Shown here: piece after piece, positions 50,258 through 61,154 of the stretch | Layout of the letters: each line of letters starts with the position of its first letter | Position numbering within the stretch: position 1 is the stretch's first letter | Assembly (NCBI RefSeq): GCF_900142445.1 | Contig: NZ_FRAV01000013.1 | Location: 55,971 to 119,970 of the forward strand | Source of the DNA: Chryseobacterium polytrichastri | GTDB taxonomy: Bacteria > Bacteroidota > Bacteroidia > Flavobacteriales > Weeksellaceae | Length of the DNA stretch: 64,000 nt | Direction of reading: 5' to 3' | Made by a program: the position numbers and the translations under genes | The notes under the pieces: generated by a model | The model's input: the letters and a program-made list of their open reading frames with translations, nothing else | Database searches by the model: none | Told to the model about the DNA's origin: nothing

Positions 50258-50546
50258 TACAAATTATTTTGAATGTCCACTTTTAATAATTACTCTGTTA
50301 ACACTCTTGAAAATTTAACCACAAAAGGCGCAAAAGCTATTTGTATGGCTAAAACTGTTTTAATTGTTAGAAAACAAAAGCTATCAAAATAATAAAAATC
50401 AAAGATTTTTTAAAACTAATGTGGTCTTATTTTCGGCTTATTACTTAAATACTAATATATTAATCTTTTTCTCCTTTTGTGGTAAAAAGAAAAAGTTTAA
50501 TCCTATTTTTCAATTATATCAAATTGTGGATAGTCATAAAATTTAT
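50258..50546. other. AT-rich intergenic stretch
   Basis: No gene, RNA or clear promoter is recognised between the M28 peptidase start and the mutase stop. There are A- and T-rich runs, but no obvious terminator hairpin was found for the mutase. Confidence 0.4.
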
Positions 50547-52667
50547 TTATTCGCCTAAAAACTTCTTCAAAATGTCTACTGCACATTTTGGAAGATTAGT
50601 TCCAGGACCGAAAATGAAATCTGCGCCGTTAGCATACAAGAACTCATAATCCTGTTGCGGGATTACGCCCCCAACAACAATTGTAACGTCATCAGCTCCT
50701 AGCTTTTTCAATTCTTCCACCACTTGCGGAACCAACGTTTTATGGCCAGCCGCGAGAGAAGATACTCCTAAAATATGAATATCATTTTCCACCGCCTGTT
50801 TTGCCACCTCTTCCGGAGTCTGGAATAACGGGGCTACATCTACGTCAAATCCCATGTCAGCAAATGCTGTTGCAACAACTTTTGCGCCTCGGTCGTGACC
50901 ATCCTGCCCCATTTTAGCCACCATAATTCTCGGGCGACGTCCTTCTTCTTCTTCAAACTTTTGAGTGAGCGCAAGGGCTTGTCCGAAATATTCATTTTTT
51001 CCTGCATTCATGGCATATACTCCAGAAATTGTTCTAATATTTGCCTTATATCTTCCGAAGCTTTCTTCCATGGCATCGCTCATTTCTCCCAAGGTTACCC
51101 TTCTGCGAGCTGCTTCGATACACAATGCCAATAAATTTCCTTTTCCTGTTTTTGCTGATTCTCTGATTTCATTTAAAATCTGCTCAACAGCTTCAGTATT
51201 TCGATTTGCTTTTATTGACTCTAATCTTTCGAGCTGCTTTCTACGAACTTCGGTATTATCGATATCCAAGATTTCTATTGGCGTCTGTTTTAATGAAGAT
51301 CTAAATGAATTTACGCCGATGATAAATTCTTCTCCACTATCAATTTTAGCTTGCTTTTTTGCTGCGGCTTCTTCAATTCTCATTTTTGGAATTCCAGCTT
51401 CAATAGCTTTTGTCATTCCGCCCTCTTTCTCAACCTCATCGATGTATTTCATCGCTTCTTCGATCATCTGCTGCGTAAGACTTTCCACTAAATTACTTCC
51501 ACCCATTGGATCTACTACATCACAAATTCCACTTTCCTGCTGAAGAATGATTTGTGTATTTCTTGCAATTTTAGCTGAATAATCTGTTGGAAGAGCAATC
51601 GCTTCATCCAAAGCATTCGTGTGTAAAGATTGGGTTCCGCCCAATGCTGAAGACAATGCTTCAATCGCCGTTCTTGTGATATTATTAAAAGGTTCCTGTT
51701 CCGTTAAAGACCAACCAGAAGTTTGCGAGTGTGTTCTTAATGCTAACGATTTTGGATTTTGAGGATTAAATTGCTTCAACAGTTCTGCCCAAATATATCT
51801 TGCGGCGCGCATTTTAGCAATTTCCATGAAGTGATTCATCCCGATTGCCCAGAAAAAAGATAGTCTTGGTGCGAAATCATCTACATTCATTCCTGCTTTT
51901 ATTCCCGTTCTTACATATTCCAATCCATCTGCTAACGTATAAGCCATCTCCAAAACCGGAGTTGCTCCCGCTTCCTGCATATGATAGCCTGAAATAGAAA
52001 TTGAGTTGAATTTAGGAATGTTTTGTGCTGTATATTCAAAAATATCAGCAATAATTTTCATGGAAGGTGAAGGTGGATAAATGTAGGTATTTCTTACCAT
52101 GAATTCCTTCAAAATATCATTCTGAATGGTTCCTGAAAGAAGTTCCTGCTTTACACCCTGTTCTTCTGCTGCAACGATATAGAAAGATAAAATCGGAAGT
52201 ACCGCACCATTCATCGTCATGGAAACCGAGATCTGATCTAATGGAATTTCATTAAATAAGATTTTCATATCCTCAACAGAATCAATTGCAACACCTGCTT
52301 TTCCAACATCACCAACCACTCTTGCGTGATCTGAATCATATCCTCTGTGCGTTGCCAAATCAAAAGCTACCGAAAGTCCTTTTTGACCAGCCGCTAAGTT
52401 TCTTCTGTAAAATGCATTAGATTCTTCTGCTGTAGAAAAACCTGCATACTGACGAACCGTCCAAGGTTTTTGAACATACATCGTAGAATATGGACCTCTT
52501 AAATAAGGTGCAATTCCCGGAGAAGTCTGTGTTAAAGATTCATTTTTAACATCGTCTTTTGTATAAGATGATTTTAATTCTAATCCATCTTTTTCGAATG
52601 GATAGATTTCGGTTTGTTTTCCAGTTATATTAAATTGAGGAGTTTTGTTTTGAACTTCCCGTCTCAT
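50547..52667 (-). CDS. scpA: Methylmalonyl-CoA mutase, large (catalytic) subunit
   Basis: A 706-residue B12 enzyme interconverting (R)-methylmalonyl-CoA and succinyl-CoA. The TIM barrel spans about residues 1-560, with [41 protein letters not shown] and [16 protein letters not shown]. The C-terminal B12 domain (about 570-700) has the lower-ligand motif [14 protein letters not shown], then [16 protein letters not shown] and [12 protein letters not shown]. The small subunit was not seen next to it, but its chaperone MeaB is at 38166-39179. No cobalamin riboswitch was recognised upstream. Confidence 0.96.
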   Translation of the reverse strand: MRREVQNKTPQFNITGKQTEIYPFEKDGLELKSSYTKDDVKNESLTQTSPGIAPYLRGPYSTMYVQKPWTVRQYAGFSTAEESNAFYRRNLAAGQKGLSVAFDLATHRGYDSDHARVVGDVGKAGVAIDSVEDMKILFNEIPLDQISVSMTMNGAVLPILSFYIVAAEEQGVKQELLSGTIQNDILKEFMVRNTYIYPPSPSMKIIADIFEYTAQNIPKFNSISISGYHMQEAGATPVLEMAYTLADGLEYVRTGIKAGMNVDDFAPRLSFFWAIGMNHFMEIAKMRAARYIWAELLKQFNPQNPKSLALRTHSQTSGWSLTEQEPFNNITRTAIEALSSALGGTQSLHTNALDEAIALPTDYSAKIARNTQIILQQESGICDVVDPMGGSNLVESLTQQMIEEAMKYIDEVEKEGGMTKAIEAGIPKMRIEEAAAKKQAKIDSGEEFIIGVNSFRSSLKQTPIEILDIDNTEVRRKQLERLESIKANRNTEAVEQILNEIRESAKTGKGNLLALCIEAARRRVTLGEMSDAMEESFGRYKANIRTISGVYAMNAGKNEYFGQALALTQKFEEEEGRRPRIMVAKMGQDGHDRGAKVVATAFADMGFDVDVAPLFQTPEEVAKQAVENDIHILGVSSLAAGHKTLVPQVVEELKKLGADDVTIVVGGVIPQQDYEFLYANGADFIFGPGTNLPKCAVDILKKFLGE

Positions 52668-52844
52668 ACTTTCAGATTTATTAGATGCCTAAAATTAAGC
52701 ATTTTTGAAATAACAAATTACTATTGATAATCTTATGATTAAGTGAACTTTAAAATAAAGTTATGATCTATTACATTTTGTTCAAACTACTATCATTTGC
52801 CTATTACTCAGTATTTCAATTATTACCTCCTTATAAATTTTTAG

Positions 52845-52852
52845 TATTTTTG
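52845..52852 (+). promoter_or_regulatory. Candidate -7 box for the T9SS cargo gene (TATTTTTG)
   Basis: Exact TAnnTTTG match 38 bases before the ATG at 52890. Confidence 0.45.
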
Positions 52853-52889
52853 TCGATTCAAATTATTTTAAACTTTAATTAATAAAACC

Positions 52890-53693
52890 ATGAAAAAATT
52901 ATTATTTTCTGCGGCATTAGTTGTTGCTAATTTTGCTTTTGGACAGCTTACTCTTGAACATTCTTTTACAGAGGAACGGACTTTGACGTATTCAACTCCA
53001 TCCGAAACATATTACGTTTCTAAAACGGTAGACAATAAGCTTAAAATTTATAATTCGAATTATACTCTTTATAAAACGGTGAACGTACCAATGCCGGCAA
53101 ACTACAGCGTACTAAGTTTTGCGTCAGATAATCTAGATTATATTATCTCAAAAAACATTTTTAATACTGATAGTAAATTCGAATTTCTAATTGCTGTTTA
53201 TAATTATAATAACAATAGTAATAGTTATGAAACAAAGCTTCTTTTAATTAATGAAGACGGAACTTTGCTTAAAGATTTCAATCCAAATCCTGCTTCTATA
53301 AGCTATGCAGAAAAATTTGAAATCTTCCATGATTCAGTATTGAATGTTAATAAGCTGGTTGTACACAATGAGTCTTATATTACTACTATTAATTATAATC
53401 CTATCCCTCAAACAGACGTTTATGCGCTACCGACATCTGTATTAACAACAAAAGAAATTCAAGCAGGAACTAAATTATCCGCATTTCCAATTCCAACAAA
53501 TAAAATCTTAAACATTGTAAATCCCGGAAACAGCGCAAATAAAGTACAGGTTTACGATACAACGGGAAAGCTGGTTGTAGACAAATCTTTTTCAACATCT
53601 GAACATAAAATTTCAATTGATGTAGAAAGCCTTCCAAAGGGAATTTACATTTACAAAGTAGGAGAACTTAGTTCTAAGTTTACCAAAAACTAA
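52890..53693 (+). CDS. Small T9SS cargo protein (type A sorting domain), 267 aa
   Basis: The signal peptide (MKKLLFSAALVVANFAFGQ) is followed by a beta-rich region (residues about 25-190) with repeated YxxYNYNN/LLLINEDGT-like segments. The C-terminal type A sorting domain (about 200-267) has FPIPTNKILNIVNPG, VQVYDTTGKLVV and LPKGIYIYKVGE. It is exported to the surface by the type IX secretion system. The functional part is short, and its role is unknown. It is followed by a perfect palindromic terminator. Confidence 0.92.
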   Translation: MKKLLFSAALVVANFAFGQLTLEHSFTEERTLTYSTPSETYYVSKTVDNKLKIYNSNYTLYKTVNVPMPANYSVLSFASDNLDYIISKNIFNTDSKFEFLIAVYNYNNNSNSYETKLLLINEDGTLLKDFNPNPASISYAEKFEIFHDSVLNVNKLVVHNESYITTINYNPIPQTDVYALPTSVLTTKEIQAGTKLSAFPIPTNKILNIVNPGNSANKVQVYDTTGKLVVDKSFSTSEHKISIDVESLPKGIYIYKVGELSSKFTKN

Positions 53694-53710
53694 CTGTAAG
53701 CCTCATAAAA

Positions 53711-53738
53711 AAATCCGACTGAATATTCAGTCGGATTT
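53711..53738. terminator. Terminator with a perfect 28-base palindrome
   Basis: Bases 53711-53724 are the exact reverse complement of 53725-53738, with A runs before and T-rich sequence after. It can serve the T9SS gene and the converging peptidase gene. Confidence 0.8.
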
Positions 53739-53761
53739 ATATTTTCAAAGGATTTAAAGAA

Positions 53762-55870
53762 TTATTTTCCTAATTGCTTAATCCCCATCTCATACAAAGC
53801 AAAAGACATTTTATCTGCACTTTCGCCAATGATCTGTTCTGTAGATCTTCCTGCACCGTGACCTGCATTTTTTTCAATTCTTAATAAAACAGGGTTGTCA
53901 CAGCTTTGTTTTTCCTGTAATTCTGCACCGAATTTAAATGAATGGGCAGGTACTACTCTGTCATCGTGATCACTAGTTGTCACCATTGTTGATGGATAGC
54001 AAACTTTTTTCACATTGTGTAAAGGCGAATATGATTTTAGATATTCAAACATCTCTTTACTATCTTCCGCTGTTCCGTAGTCATAAGACCAACCTGCGCC
54101 AGCAGTAAATTTATTATACCTCAACATATCCAATACACCAACCGCTGGAAATGCTACTCTTGCCAAATCAGGACGAATCGTCATCGTAGCTCCAACAAGT
54201 AATCCTCCGTTTGAACCTCCTGAAATAGCCATATATTCTTTAGAAGTATAGCCTTTGCTTTGTAAGTATTCTCCAGCAGCAATGAAATCATCAAAAACAT
54301 TTTTCTTTTGAAGTTTTGTTCCTGCATCGTGCCATTTTTTTCCATATTCTCCACCTCCACGAATATTTGGAACGGCATAAACTCCTCCATTTTCCATCCA
54401 GATCGCATTAGAAACAGAAAAACCTGGCTGTAAACTTACATTGAAACCTCCGTACGCATAAAGAATTGTAGGATTTTTACCATTAAGTTTAGTTCCTTTT
54501 TTATAATTGATCATCATTGGAACCTTCGTTCCATCTTTTGAAGTATAGAAAACCTGCTCTGAAACATAATCTTCAGGATTAAATTTCACTTTTGGTTTTT
54601 GGTATACTTCTGATTTTCCGGAATCTGCATTGAATTTATAAATGGTTCCCGGAGTGATATAATTCCCGAATGAAAAATATAGTTCCTTCTCCGTTTCTTT
54701 TCCACCAAAGCCATTAACCGTTCCTTTTCCTGGAAGAGCAATTTCTCTTACTAACTTTCCAGTTTTATCATATTGTTTTACCTTATCAATGGCATCGATC
54801 ATATAAATTGCAAAGAAATATCCACCAGCAGAAGAAACTCCTAATACGTTTTCAGTTTCAGGAATTACATTTTTCCAAGTTTCAGGAGTTGGATTTTTGA
54901 TGGTTGTTTTTACCAATCGCATGTTGGGCGCATCTTTGTCGGTAGAAATAAAGATATCATCTCCCTCTGTGTCAACGATATTAGCATTGATGTCAAATCC
55001 TTTATTGATCTGAACAAAATCACCTCCTTTCTTAAGGTCTTTTATGTATAATTCGTTTCCGTTAGTCGCATTTGCAGCTGAAATAACCAAATACCTTTGG
55101 TCTTCCGTTACATGAGCTCCAAGATATCTTCTCGGCGTTTTTTCGCCTCCAAAGATTAATTTATCTTCAGACTGCTTTGTTCCTAATTTATGGAAATACA
55201 CTTTATGCTTATCCGTCATTCCAGAAAGTACAGTTCCTTCCTTCGGTTTGTCATAGCTTGAATAAAAGAAACCTTCATCACCTAACCAAGAAATTCCACT
55301 GAATTTTACATCAACCAAAGTATCATCAATCTGCTTTTTTGTGATGGCATCAATGATAATAATTTTGTTCCAGTCGCTTCCTCCTTCTGAAATAGAATAC
55401 CCTGCTAAGGTTCCTTTTTTATTGAATGATAACTGCGCCAAAGAAGTTGTTCCTTTCTCTGAAAATTTATTCGGATCTAAGAAAACTTCAGTTGCCTTGG
55501 TTTTATTATTTGTTCGGTAGTAAACTGACTGAGCCTGTAGACCATCATTTTTTGAATAATAAGTATAATCACCTTCTTTGAACGGTGCAGAAATTTTTTC
55601 ATAATTCCATATTTCTTTCAATTGGCTCTTAATCTGATCTCTAAAAGGGATTTTTGAAAGATAGTTTTGAGTAAAATTTACCTCTTCATCAACCCATTTT
55701 TTGGTAGCTTCAGAATCGTTTTCCAAATCTCTGAAAGGGTCTGCTACAGCAGTTCCAAAATAAGTATCTGTCTGATTACCTTTTAATGCTTTAGGATAAT
55801 TCATTTTTTGAGAATAAAATGTTGCTGAAAACAAAACTCCAGCTGTTAATAAGATAGGTTTAAAATTCAT
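53762..55870 (-). CDS. Prolyl oligopeptidase (S9 family), secreted
   Basis: I start at 55870 (MNFKPILLTAGVLFSATFYSQ), where a signal peptide begins, giving 702 residues; the longer frame to 55999 adds an unlikely prefix. An N-terminal beta-propeller (about residues 80-420) precedes an alpha/beta hydrolase domain. The catalytic residues are Ser in ISGGSNGGLLVG, Asp in TTSDHDDRVVPAHS, and His in KNAGHGAGRS. It cleaves short peptides after proline in the periplasm. A TATTTTTG box lies 15 bases before the start. Confidence 0.95.
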   Translation of the reverse strand: MNFKPILLTAGVLFSATFYSQKMNYPKALKGNQTDTYFGTAVADPFRDLENDSEATKKWVDEEVNFTQNYLSKIPFRDQIKSQLKEIWNYEKISAPFKEGDYTYYSKNDGLQAQSVYYRTNNKTKATEVFLDPNKFSEKGTTSLAQLSFNKKGTLAGYSISEGGSDWNKIIIIDAITKKQIDDTLVDVKFSGISWLGDEGFFYSSYDKPKEGTVLSGMTDKHKVYFHKLGTKQSEDKLIFGGEKTPRRYLGAHVTEDQRYLVISAANATNGNELYIKDLKKGGDFVQINKGFDINANIVDTEGDDIFISTDKDAPNMRLVKTTIKNPTPETWKNVIPETENVLGVSSAGGYFFAIYMIDAIDKVKQYDKTGKLVREIALPGKGTVNGFGGKETEKELYFSFGNYITPGTIYKFNADSGKSEVYQKPKVKFNPEDYVSEQVFYTSKDGTKVPMMINYKKGTKLNGKNPTILYAYGGFNVSLQPGFSVSNAIWMENGGVYAVPNIRGGGEYGKKWHDAGTKLQKKNVFDDFIAAGEYLQSKGYTSKEYMAISGGSNGGLLVGATMTIRPDLARVAFPAVGVLDMLRYNKFTAGAGWSYDYGTAEDSKEMFEYLKSYSPLHNVKKVCYPSTMVTTSDHDDRVVPAHSFKFGAELQEKQSCDNPVLLRIEKNAGHGAGRSTEQIIGESADKMSFALYEMGIKQLGK

Positions 55871-56208
55871 ATTGAACGATTTTACCAAAAATACGCAAAG
55901 TATTGGAAATAAAAAAAATGGATATGAGGCATCTTTACATCGCCTATAATTAACTATAAAAACAATTTTTATACATGAATGATTACCACCTAAAGCCAAA
56001 GTAACCTAAAAAATACTGAAATAGTCAGTATTTAAATTTTCCCATGCAACACATAGTACTGCAGCACTTACCTTTTATTGATTTCACATATATAAATACC
56101 ACACATAAATAATAACCAAAAGATTTTTCTATTATTTCACCGCAAAATGAATTTCGTCTTGTTTTTTTTATTATTTTCGAAAAAAACTAGAACACATTTT
56201 TAATAACT
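55871..56208. other. Divergent intergenic region before the giant T9SS gene
   Basis: Contains a minus-strand TATTTTTG box (55886-55893) for the peptidase gene. No exact -7 box was found for the plus-strand 1624-residue gene, whose upstream sequence is T-rich. No gene or RNA recognised. Confidence 0.45.
55886..55893 (-). promoter_or_regulatory. Candidate -7 box for the prolyl oligopeptidase gene (TATTTTTG)
   Basis: Matches TAnnTTTG on the minus strand with a leader of about ten bases. Confidence 0.4.
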
Positions 56209-59200
56209 ATGAAAAACAACACCTATTTTGGTAGGCAGCACATCTTTAGATGGCTACTACTATGTTGGCTTTTAGTCCCATGGGCACTACAAGCACAAGC
56301 TCGAATTACATGGACCTCTCAGGTCGGATGCCAGGAATTTCGTGGCGACAAAGAAGATCAAGTGCCCGACAATGGAGTGGCTTTTTCTTATATCAATTCA
56401 TCCCAATGCCTCCGCGTTTGTGAAAAAAGCACTATAACCTATACAGTTACAGGGCAAAATATTGCTAACGTAATATGGTCCTCTTCAGGAGGAACTGTAT
56501 CTTCTGGACTTGGAAGCCCTGTTGCAGCTGTCACTTGGGGAGTTGCGGGTAGTGGTTCTTTACAAGCTTCAATTACCTATAACGACGGAACTATAGAAGT
56601 TCAGACAATCTGCATTGAAAAGATTAATAAGCCGATTGCCGATTTCAAAATAATGAACATAGATTATAGGGTATGTAAAAATACAGCAATCTATTTTGAT
56701 AACCTTTCTCAGCAGAACGGTGGATCAGACATTGTTAATTATTTCTGGGAATTTGGGGATGGAACAACATCCACAGCTTTTGAACCCTCTCATACCTATA
56801 CAGATCCTGGGGTACATACCGTTCGCTTAACTGTAACTAATAAGTGCGGTTGTCAGGATGTTTATAAAAGAGATGTGGAAGTATTAAAAGCACCCCCTGT
56901 ACAGATTAGCTGTGCATCCGTAGTATGTGAAGGCAGTACTGAAAAATACAGCGTACAGGATGGATGTAAAGAAGGAAAATGGGACGTTATCGGTGGAACA
57001 ATTATAAATATCAACGGTAATGAAATCGAAGTAAAATGGGATCAGGTAGATCCTCTTGATGGCTTTGGTTATGTAAAGTATTTATCTCAATGTGCATGCC
57101 CTGAGTGGACAACCATTAAAATTCCGGTAATTTTAAAGAATGCCAAAGTTAAGGGACAATCAGTAGTGTGTGCAAATAAGCAATACACCTATTCAATTCC
57201 TCAATGGCCAACTACAACTGTTAATTGGAATGTAACTGGCCCTTCAGGAAGTCAATTGAATTATACTCAGCAGAGAAACGAAGTTATTTTCTCAGCATCT
57301 CAGGCAGGTACTTATACTCTTACTGCAAGTTACTTCAATACCCTATTAGGATGTAAAGGACAAGCTACTATTAGCATTATAGTAGAACAACCGGTAGTAA
57401 TTAGCGGATCACCAGACGAAATCTGTGTAGGAACTACTCAGACATTTACAGCTACACCTAACGTACCTGTCATATGGAAAGTAACAGCAGGTGGCTCTAC
57501 ATATACATCATCACCAATAACGGGACCTTTTAACTATACCTTTGCAACATTTGGTACCTATACTGTTACAGCAACTAAACAAGGAGGAGGTTGCGAGAGC
57601 AATGCAAGAGTTATAAAGGTATCTCCTATTCCACAGCCCCCTACAGGATTTCCTTTAGGAGAAAAAAGAGTATGCCCTGGAAAGCCATATGTGTACACTA
57701 TTACTCCAGTAGATCCAGGAATGATTCCAGTATGGGAGGTTGGAAATGGGGTCATTCAAGGAAGTAATACAGGAACTTCAGTTACTGTTATATTCAACTC
57801 TAATGCCTCAGGCATATCAGTACGTAACAGAGCAGAAAATTCAACAGCAGGTTGTCTCTCATCTCCAGTTTCATTGATTGTAACGCCAATAGATCTTAAT
57901 ACAATTACAATCAATCCTAAACCTGGACCTTTCTGTCCGAGTAGTACACAAACTTTCAGTGCTAATCTAGGTGGAATTATTCCTGACTTTATGGAATGGA
58001 GTTTTACAGATTCTAACTTTGGAAGTGTTGTAGCAGGGCAAGGTACTTCTAATATTACTGTAAATTTCAATGAAATTTCTGGACCAAGCTTTACTAATCT
58101 GAGTTTAAGAGTAGTAAAGTGCGGAGTAACAAAAATTATAAACATGCAGGTGGCTTTACTTACGCTTCCTACTGTTAGCTTCACAAATATTGGAGGAGTT
58201 TGTTTAGGTTCAAATCTTTCTTTCTCTGTGAATCAGGGAGTGATTACTTCAGCTACAAATGTTACTTTCACTTTTGCTAATGGATCAACGTATTCTACAA
58301 CTTTCAATCCATCAGGAAATTATAGTTTCCCAAATAACAGCTATATTCAGAACAATACAGGAGGTAATATTTCTCAAACAGTTGTGGTAAGCTATAGCGG
58401 AACTAACGGATGTAATTACAAACCTACAGCATCAGCAAGCTTTACTATATTCCCTGAAACAATTATTACAGTTTCTCCAGTATATAATATCGCTGTTTGT
58501 GATCCGACTACTATGCCCCCGTATACTCTTACAGCTAATAGTTCTACCGGGCTTACCAACACTACTGGTTGGCAATGGTACCAAAATGGTTCACAAATAC
58601 CGGGAGCTATTACTAATAGTTATACTATTTCAGGAGCTACTGCTTTAGGAACTTATAAAGTAAAAGCAACAGACCAGAATGGTTGTGTTGTTTATTCACA
58701 GGATATCAAAGTAATACAGTCTTGCCCTACAGGTAATAACTGTACAGCAAATCCTCAAATCAGCTTTATTCCGAAATGGACAGGTTGTAATACAATTTCA
58801 GTAACAGGGTTAAGTTACCTTGGAACTCCGGATGAGATTCAATGGCTATCTGATAATGTTCTTACTTTAGCTTCTGGTCAGGGAACTGCTACCCCAACCT
58901 ACCAAACAACTCTTGCAGGGGCACATATTGTCTTTGTAAAATTAAGATATGGTACATGTTGGTATAGCCAAGGAATAGAAGTAAGAAAGAATTATGAACC
59001 GAAGTTTAATGTTAGTCAGGTATGTAATGGAAATGGATACAATGTTACTCTTTTCAACACATCTACTATATTTGACATCAACGGATCATCAATTTCATAC
59101 ACATTTAGTGGAGGTGGACAGCCTAATCAATCAGGACAAACGGCTACCTATAACAATTTGGCGCCAGGTACTTATACCTTTACAATGACAATGTCTGCAC

Positions 59201-61083
59201 CAGGAAAACCAACGTGTACTACTACGCAGACTATTACATTGGCAGCGATTCCGAATTTAAACTTTTCATTACCGGCTTCAGCATGTGTAGGAGAAGTGAT
59301 TAATCTTTCTCCTATAGGATATAATCCGGCCAATAGGTATACTTGGTATTTTTCTACCGCTTCTATAGTTGCTTCAGGGCCTACTACAGCGGTTACGATT
59401 AATACAGTTGGAAATACATTTGTAAAATTAAAAGTTGAGACTCCTCAAGGATGTTTTTATTATTCACTTGATATACCTATTTCTATAAAATCAGCAATTT
59501 TTGACGGAAATATCATTCCTCTTAATGCTGTTGGCTGTGTTGGAAGTGGTCCTACTATTACTTATATTGGTACATCAGGAACACCTTCTCAATATATCTG
59601 GATGAATGGTTCGCAACCTGTAGCAGGAGCTCCTAACTCTATTACATTTACACCTACTCAATCAGGAAGCTATTGGCCGGTATTGGTATCTGCAGATGGC
59701 TGTAAAACAAGTATTATGAGTACCAAAGCAGCAGCAGTAACACTGAAAAATGCTCCATATGTAAACATATCAGGCAGAGCTAATATCTGTGCAGGATCAT
59801 CAGCGGTACTTACGGGTATTATAACAGATAATACACTGGAATATCAATGGAAACTTGCTGGGTCACCATTGGCATTATGGGCTCCGGCACCATCTTCAGG
59901 GCCTATTACTTTAACTACAGCATCCTTAACAGCAGGTACATATGTATTTACTCTTGAGGTAAGAACACCTGGAACTTCAGGATGTACAAGTTCTAAAAAC
60001 TTTACTGTTACGGTAAGTAATCCTCCATCACCAGTTACAGTGACATATACTAAACAGAACTGTCAGCCTTATGAAGTTAAATTAACAGCATCAGGTCCGT
60101 CTACAGGAGATTATAACTGGAGTAACGGAATGACAGGTCAGTCTATTGTTGTGAATGAAGGCGGGGCTTATCAGGTAATCTATACTGCACCAAGCGGTTG
60201 TAAAGTCGTTGGTAATGTACAGGTACCTTTAAGTCTTGAAAGTTTAATGTGGGTATTCCCTACAGGTTGCTATGACGAATGTCTTAGAAAAAATTATATA
60301 GTAGGACCTAAAGGAATATTCGATCATCATGAATGGCAGCTTTTCGGAACCAATATCCAAAGCGCAAACAATAATTATATTGCCCCGCTGTATATTGGTG
60401 CATTAGGAACATACCAATTACAGATTGATCATTTTGGATGTCAATATACTTCCGGAACAATGAACTACTTCCCAGGTAAAGAATGTGGAATTGAGACAGA
60501 TTGTAAATTGGAAGATAAAATTACCAGCATAAAATGGGATGGTGATCATTATAATGTTCACGGTGAAATTTACAACGCAGGAAGTCAACCGATAAGCCTT
60601 ACCGTTTCTAGCATTCAGGGATTAGGAAGTTATATTCCATCTATCATTACCATTCCGGCAGGAGGAGTATATGATATGAATGCTAATCCATTGGCGTTCT
60701 ATCCAAATGCAAACTTCCAAGGTGTTGATGAGGTATTATTCTCTAATGAAACTTGTAAGTTTATTACTAAAATAGAGGATCCTAATTGGTTGAGTAGTAA
60801 AAAAGCAAAAAGAGAAGTGAGCATAACTTCAATTTCTTCTCTGAAAATGATACCAAATCCTGCAAAGGAAAATGTGAAAATCTCGTATAATACGGGCGAT
60901 GAAAAACTACAAGCAAAACAGGTAACGGTTTTTGATGCCATGGGCAATATCAAATTCCGAAAAGAACTGAAAGCGGCTTCCGGAGAGGTAGACGTGGAGA
61001 TTTCAAACTGGCTGCAAGGTGTTTACATTGTTATCGTACAAACAGGAGATACATCATTACAAGGAAAGCTAATTAAAAATTAG
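56209..61083 (+). CDS. Giant secreted PKD-repeat protein with T9SS type A sorting domain, 1624 aa
   Basis: The signal peptide (about residues 1-31, WLLLCWLLVPWALQAQA) is followed by many Ig/PKD-like domains of 80-100 residues. The clearest PKD domain is at about 145-225, with YFWEFGDGTTSTAFEPSHTYTDPGVHTVRLTV. Others are Thr/Gly/Asn-rich, each beginning near a Cys-containing VCxG segment, as in adhesion-type SprB/gliding-like surface proteins. The last ~80 residues are a T9SS sorting domain (MIPNPAKENVKISYN, VTVFDAMGNIKF, LQGVYIVIVQTG). A probable surface adhesin or matrix protein; ligand unknown. It is followed by another cargo gene. Confidence 0.9.
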   Translation: MKNNTYFGRQHIFRWLLLCWLLVPWALQAQARITWTSQVGCQEFRGDKEDQVPDNGVAFSYINSSQCLRVCEKSTITYTVTGQNIANVIWSSSGGTVSSGLGSPVAAVTWGVAGSGSLQASITYNDGTIEVQTICIEKINKPIADFKIMNIDYRVCKNTAIYFDNLSQQNGGSDIVNYFWEFGDGTTSTAFEPSHTYTDPGVHTVRLTVTNKCGCQDVYKRDVEVLKAPPVQISCASVVCEGSTEKYSVQDGCKEGKWDVIGGTIININGNEIEVKWDQVDPLDGFGYVKYLSQCACPEWTTIKIPVILKNAKVKGQSVVCANKQYTYSIPQWPTTTVNWNVTGPSGSQLNYTQQRNEVIFSASQAGTYTLTASYFNTLLGCKGQATISIIVEQPVVISGSPDEICVGTTQTFTATPNVPVIWKVTAGGSTYTSSPITGPFNYTFATFGTYTVTATKQGGGCESNARVIKVSPIPQPPTGFPLGEKRVCPGKPYVYTITPVDPGMIPVWEVGNGVIQGSNTGTSVTVIFNSNASGISVRNRAENSTAGCLSSPVSLIVTPIDLNTITINPKPGPFCPSSTQTFSANLGGIIPDFMEWSFTDSNFGSVVAGQGTSNITVNFNEISGPSFTNLSLRVVKCGVTKIINMQVALLTLPTVSFTNIGGVCLGSNLSFSVNQGVITSATNVTFTFANGSTYSTTFNPSGNYSFPNNSYIQNNTGGNISQTVVVSYSGTNGCNYKPTASASFTIFPETIITVSPVYNIAVCDPTTMPPYTLTANSSTGLTNTTGWQWYQNGSQIPGAITNSYTISGATALGTYKVKATDQNGCVVYSQDIKVIQSCPTGNNCTANPQISFIPKWTGCNTISVTGLSYLGTPDEIQWLSDNVLTLASGQGTATPTYQTTLAGAHIVFVKLRYGTCWYSQGIEVRKNYEPKFNVSQVCNGNGYNVTLFNTSTIFDINGSSISYTFSGGGQPNQSGQTATYNNLAPGTYTFTMTMSAPGKPTCTTTQTITLAAIPNLNFSLPASACVGEVINLSPIGYNPANRYTWYFSTASIVASGPTTAVTINTVGNTFVKLKVETPQGCFYYSLDIPISIKSAIFDGNIIPLNAVGCVGSGPTITYIGTSGTPSQYIWMNGSQPVAGAPNSITFTPTQSGSYWPVLVSADGCKTSIMSTKAAAVTLKNAPYVNISGRANICAGSSAVLTGIITDNTLEYQWKLAGSPLALWAPAPSSGPITLTTASLTAGTYVFTLEVRTPGTSGCTSSKNFTVTVSNPPSPVTVTYTKQNCQPYEVKLTASGPSTGDYNWSNGMTGQSIVVNEGGAYQVIYTAPSGCKVVGNVQVPLSLESLMWVFPTGCYDECLRKNYIVGPKGIFDHHEWQLFGTNIQSANNNYIAPLYIGALGTYQLQIDHFGCQYTSGTMNYFPGKECGIETDCKLEDKITSIKWDGDHYNVHGEIYNAGSQPISLTVSSIQGLGSYIPSIITIPAGGVYDMNANPLAFYPNANFQGVDEVLFSNETCKFITKIEDPNWLSSKKAKREVSITSISSLKMIPNPAKENVKISYNTGDEKLQAKQVTVFDAMGNIKFRKELKAASGEVDVEISNWLQGVYIVIVQTGDTSLQGKLIKN

Positions 61084-61094
61084 TAACCTATAAG

Positions 61095-61126
61095 ACAGTG
61101 TTCTCTTCGGAGAGCACTGTTTTTTT
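61095..61126 (+). terminator. Terminator with a C(TTCG)G tetraloop
   Basis: An 11-bp stem with one G-U (61095-61105 with 61110-61120) closed by a C(UUCG)G loop, a very stable RNA tetraloop, and followed by a T run. Confidence 0.9.
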
Positions 61127-61154
61127 ATAGTATGTGATAACTAAATGAATTTTT

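Noticed and set aside
50965..51543. 192-codon open frame on the plus strand
   Set aside because: Lies wholly antisense to methylmalonyl-CoA mutase, whose conserved motifs cover this stretch; composition is a mirror of the mutase codons.
52668..52889. Cobalamin riboswitch upstream of the B12-dependent mutase
   Set aside because: Looked for a B12-box-like GC-rich segment between the divergent genes and saw only AT-rich DNA and a -7 box for the other strand.
55871..55999. N-terminal extension of the prolyl oligopeptidase
   Set aside because: It would bury the signal peptide that starts at 55870 and would translate intergenic DNA containing the promoter box.
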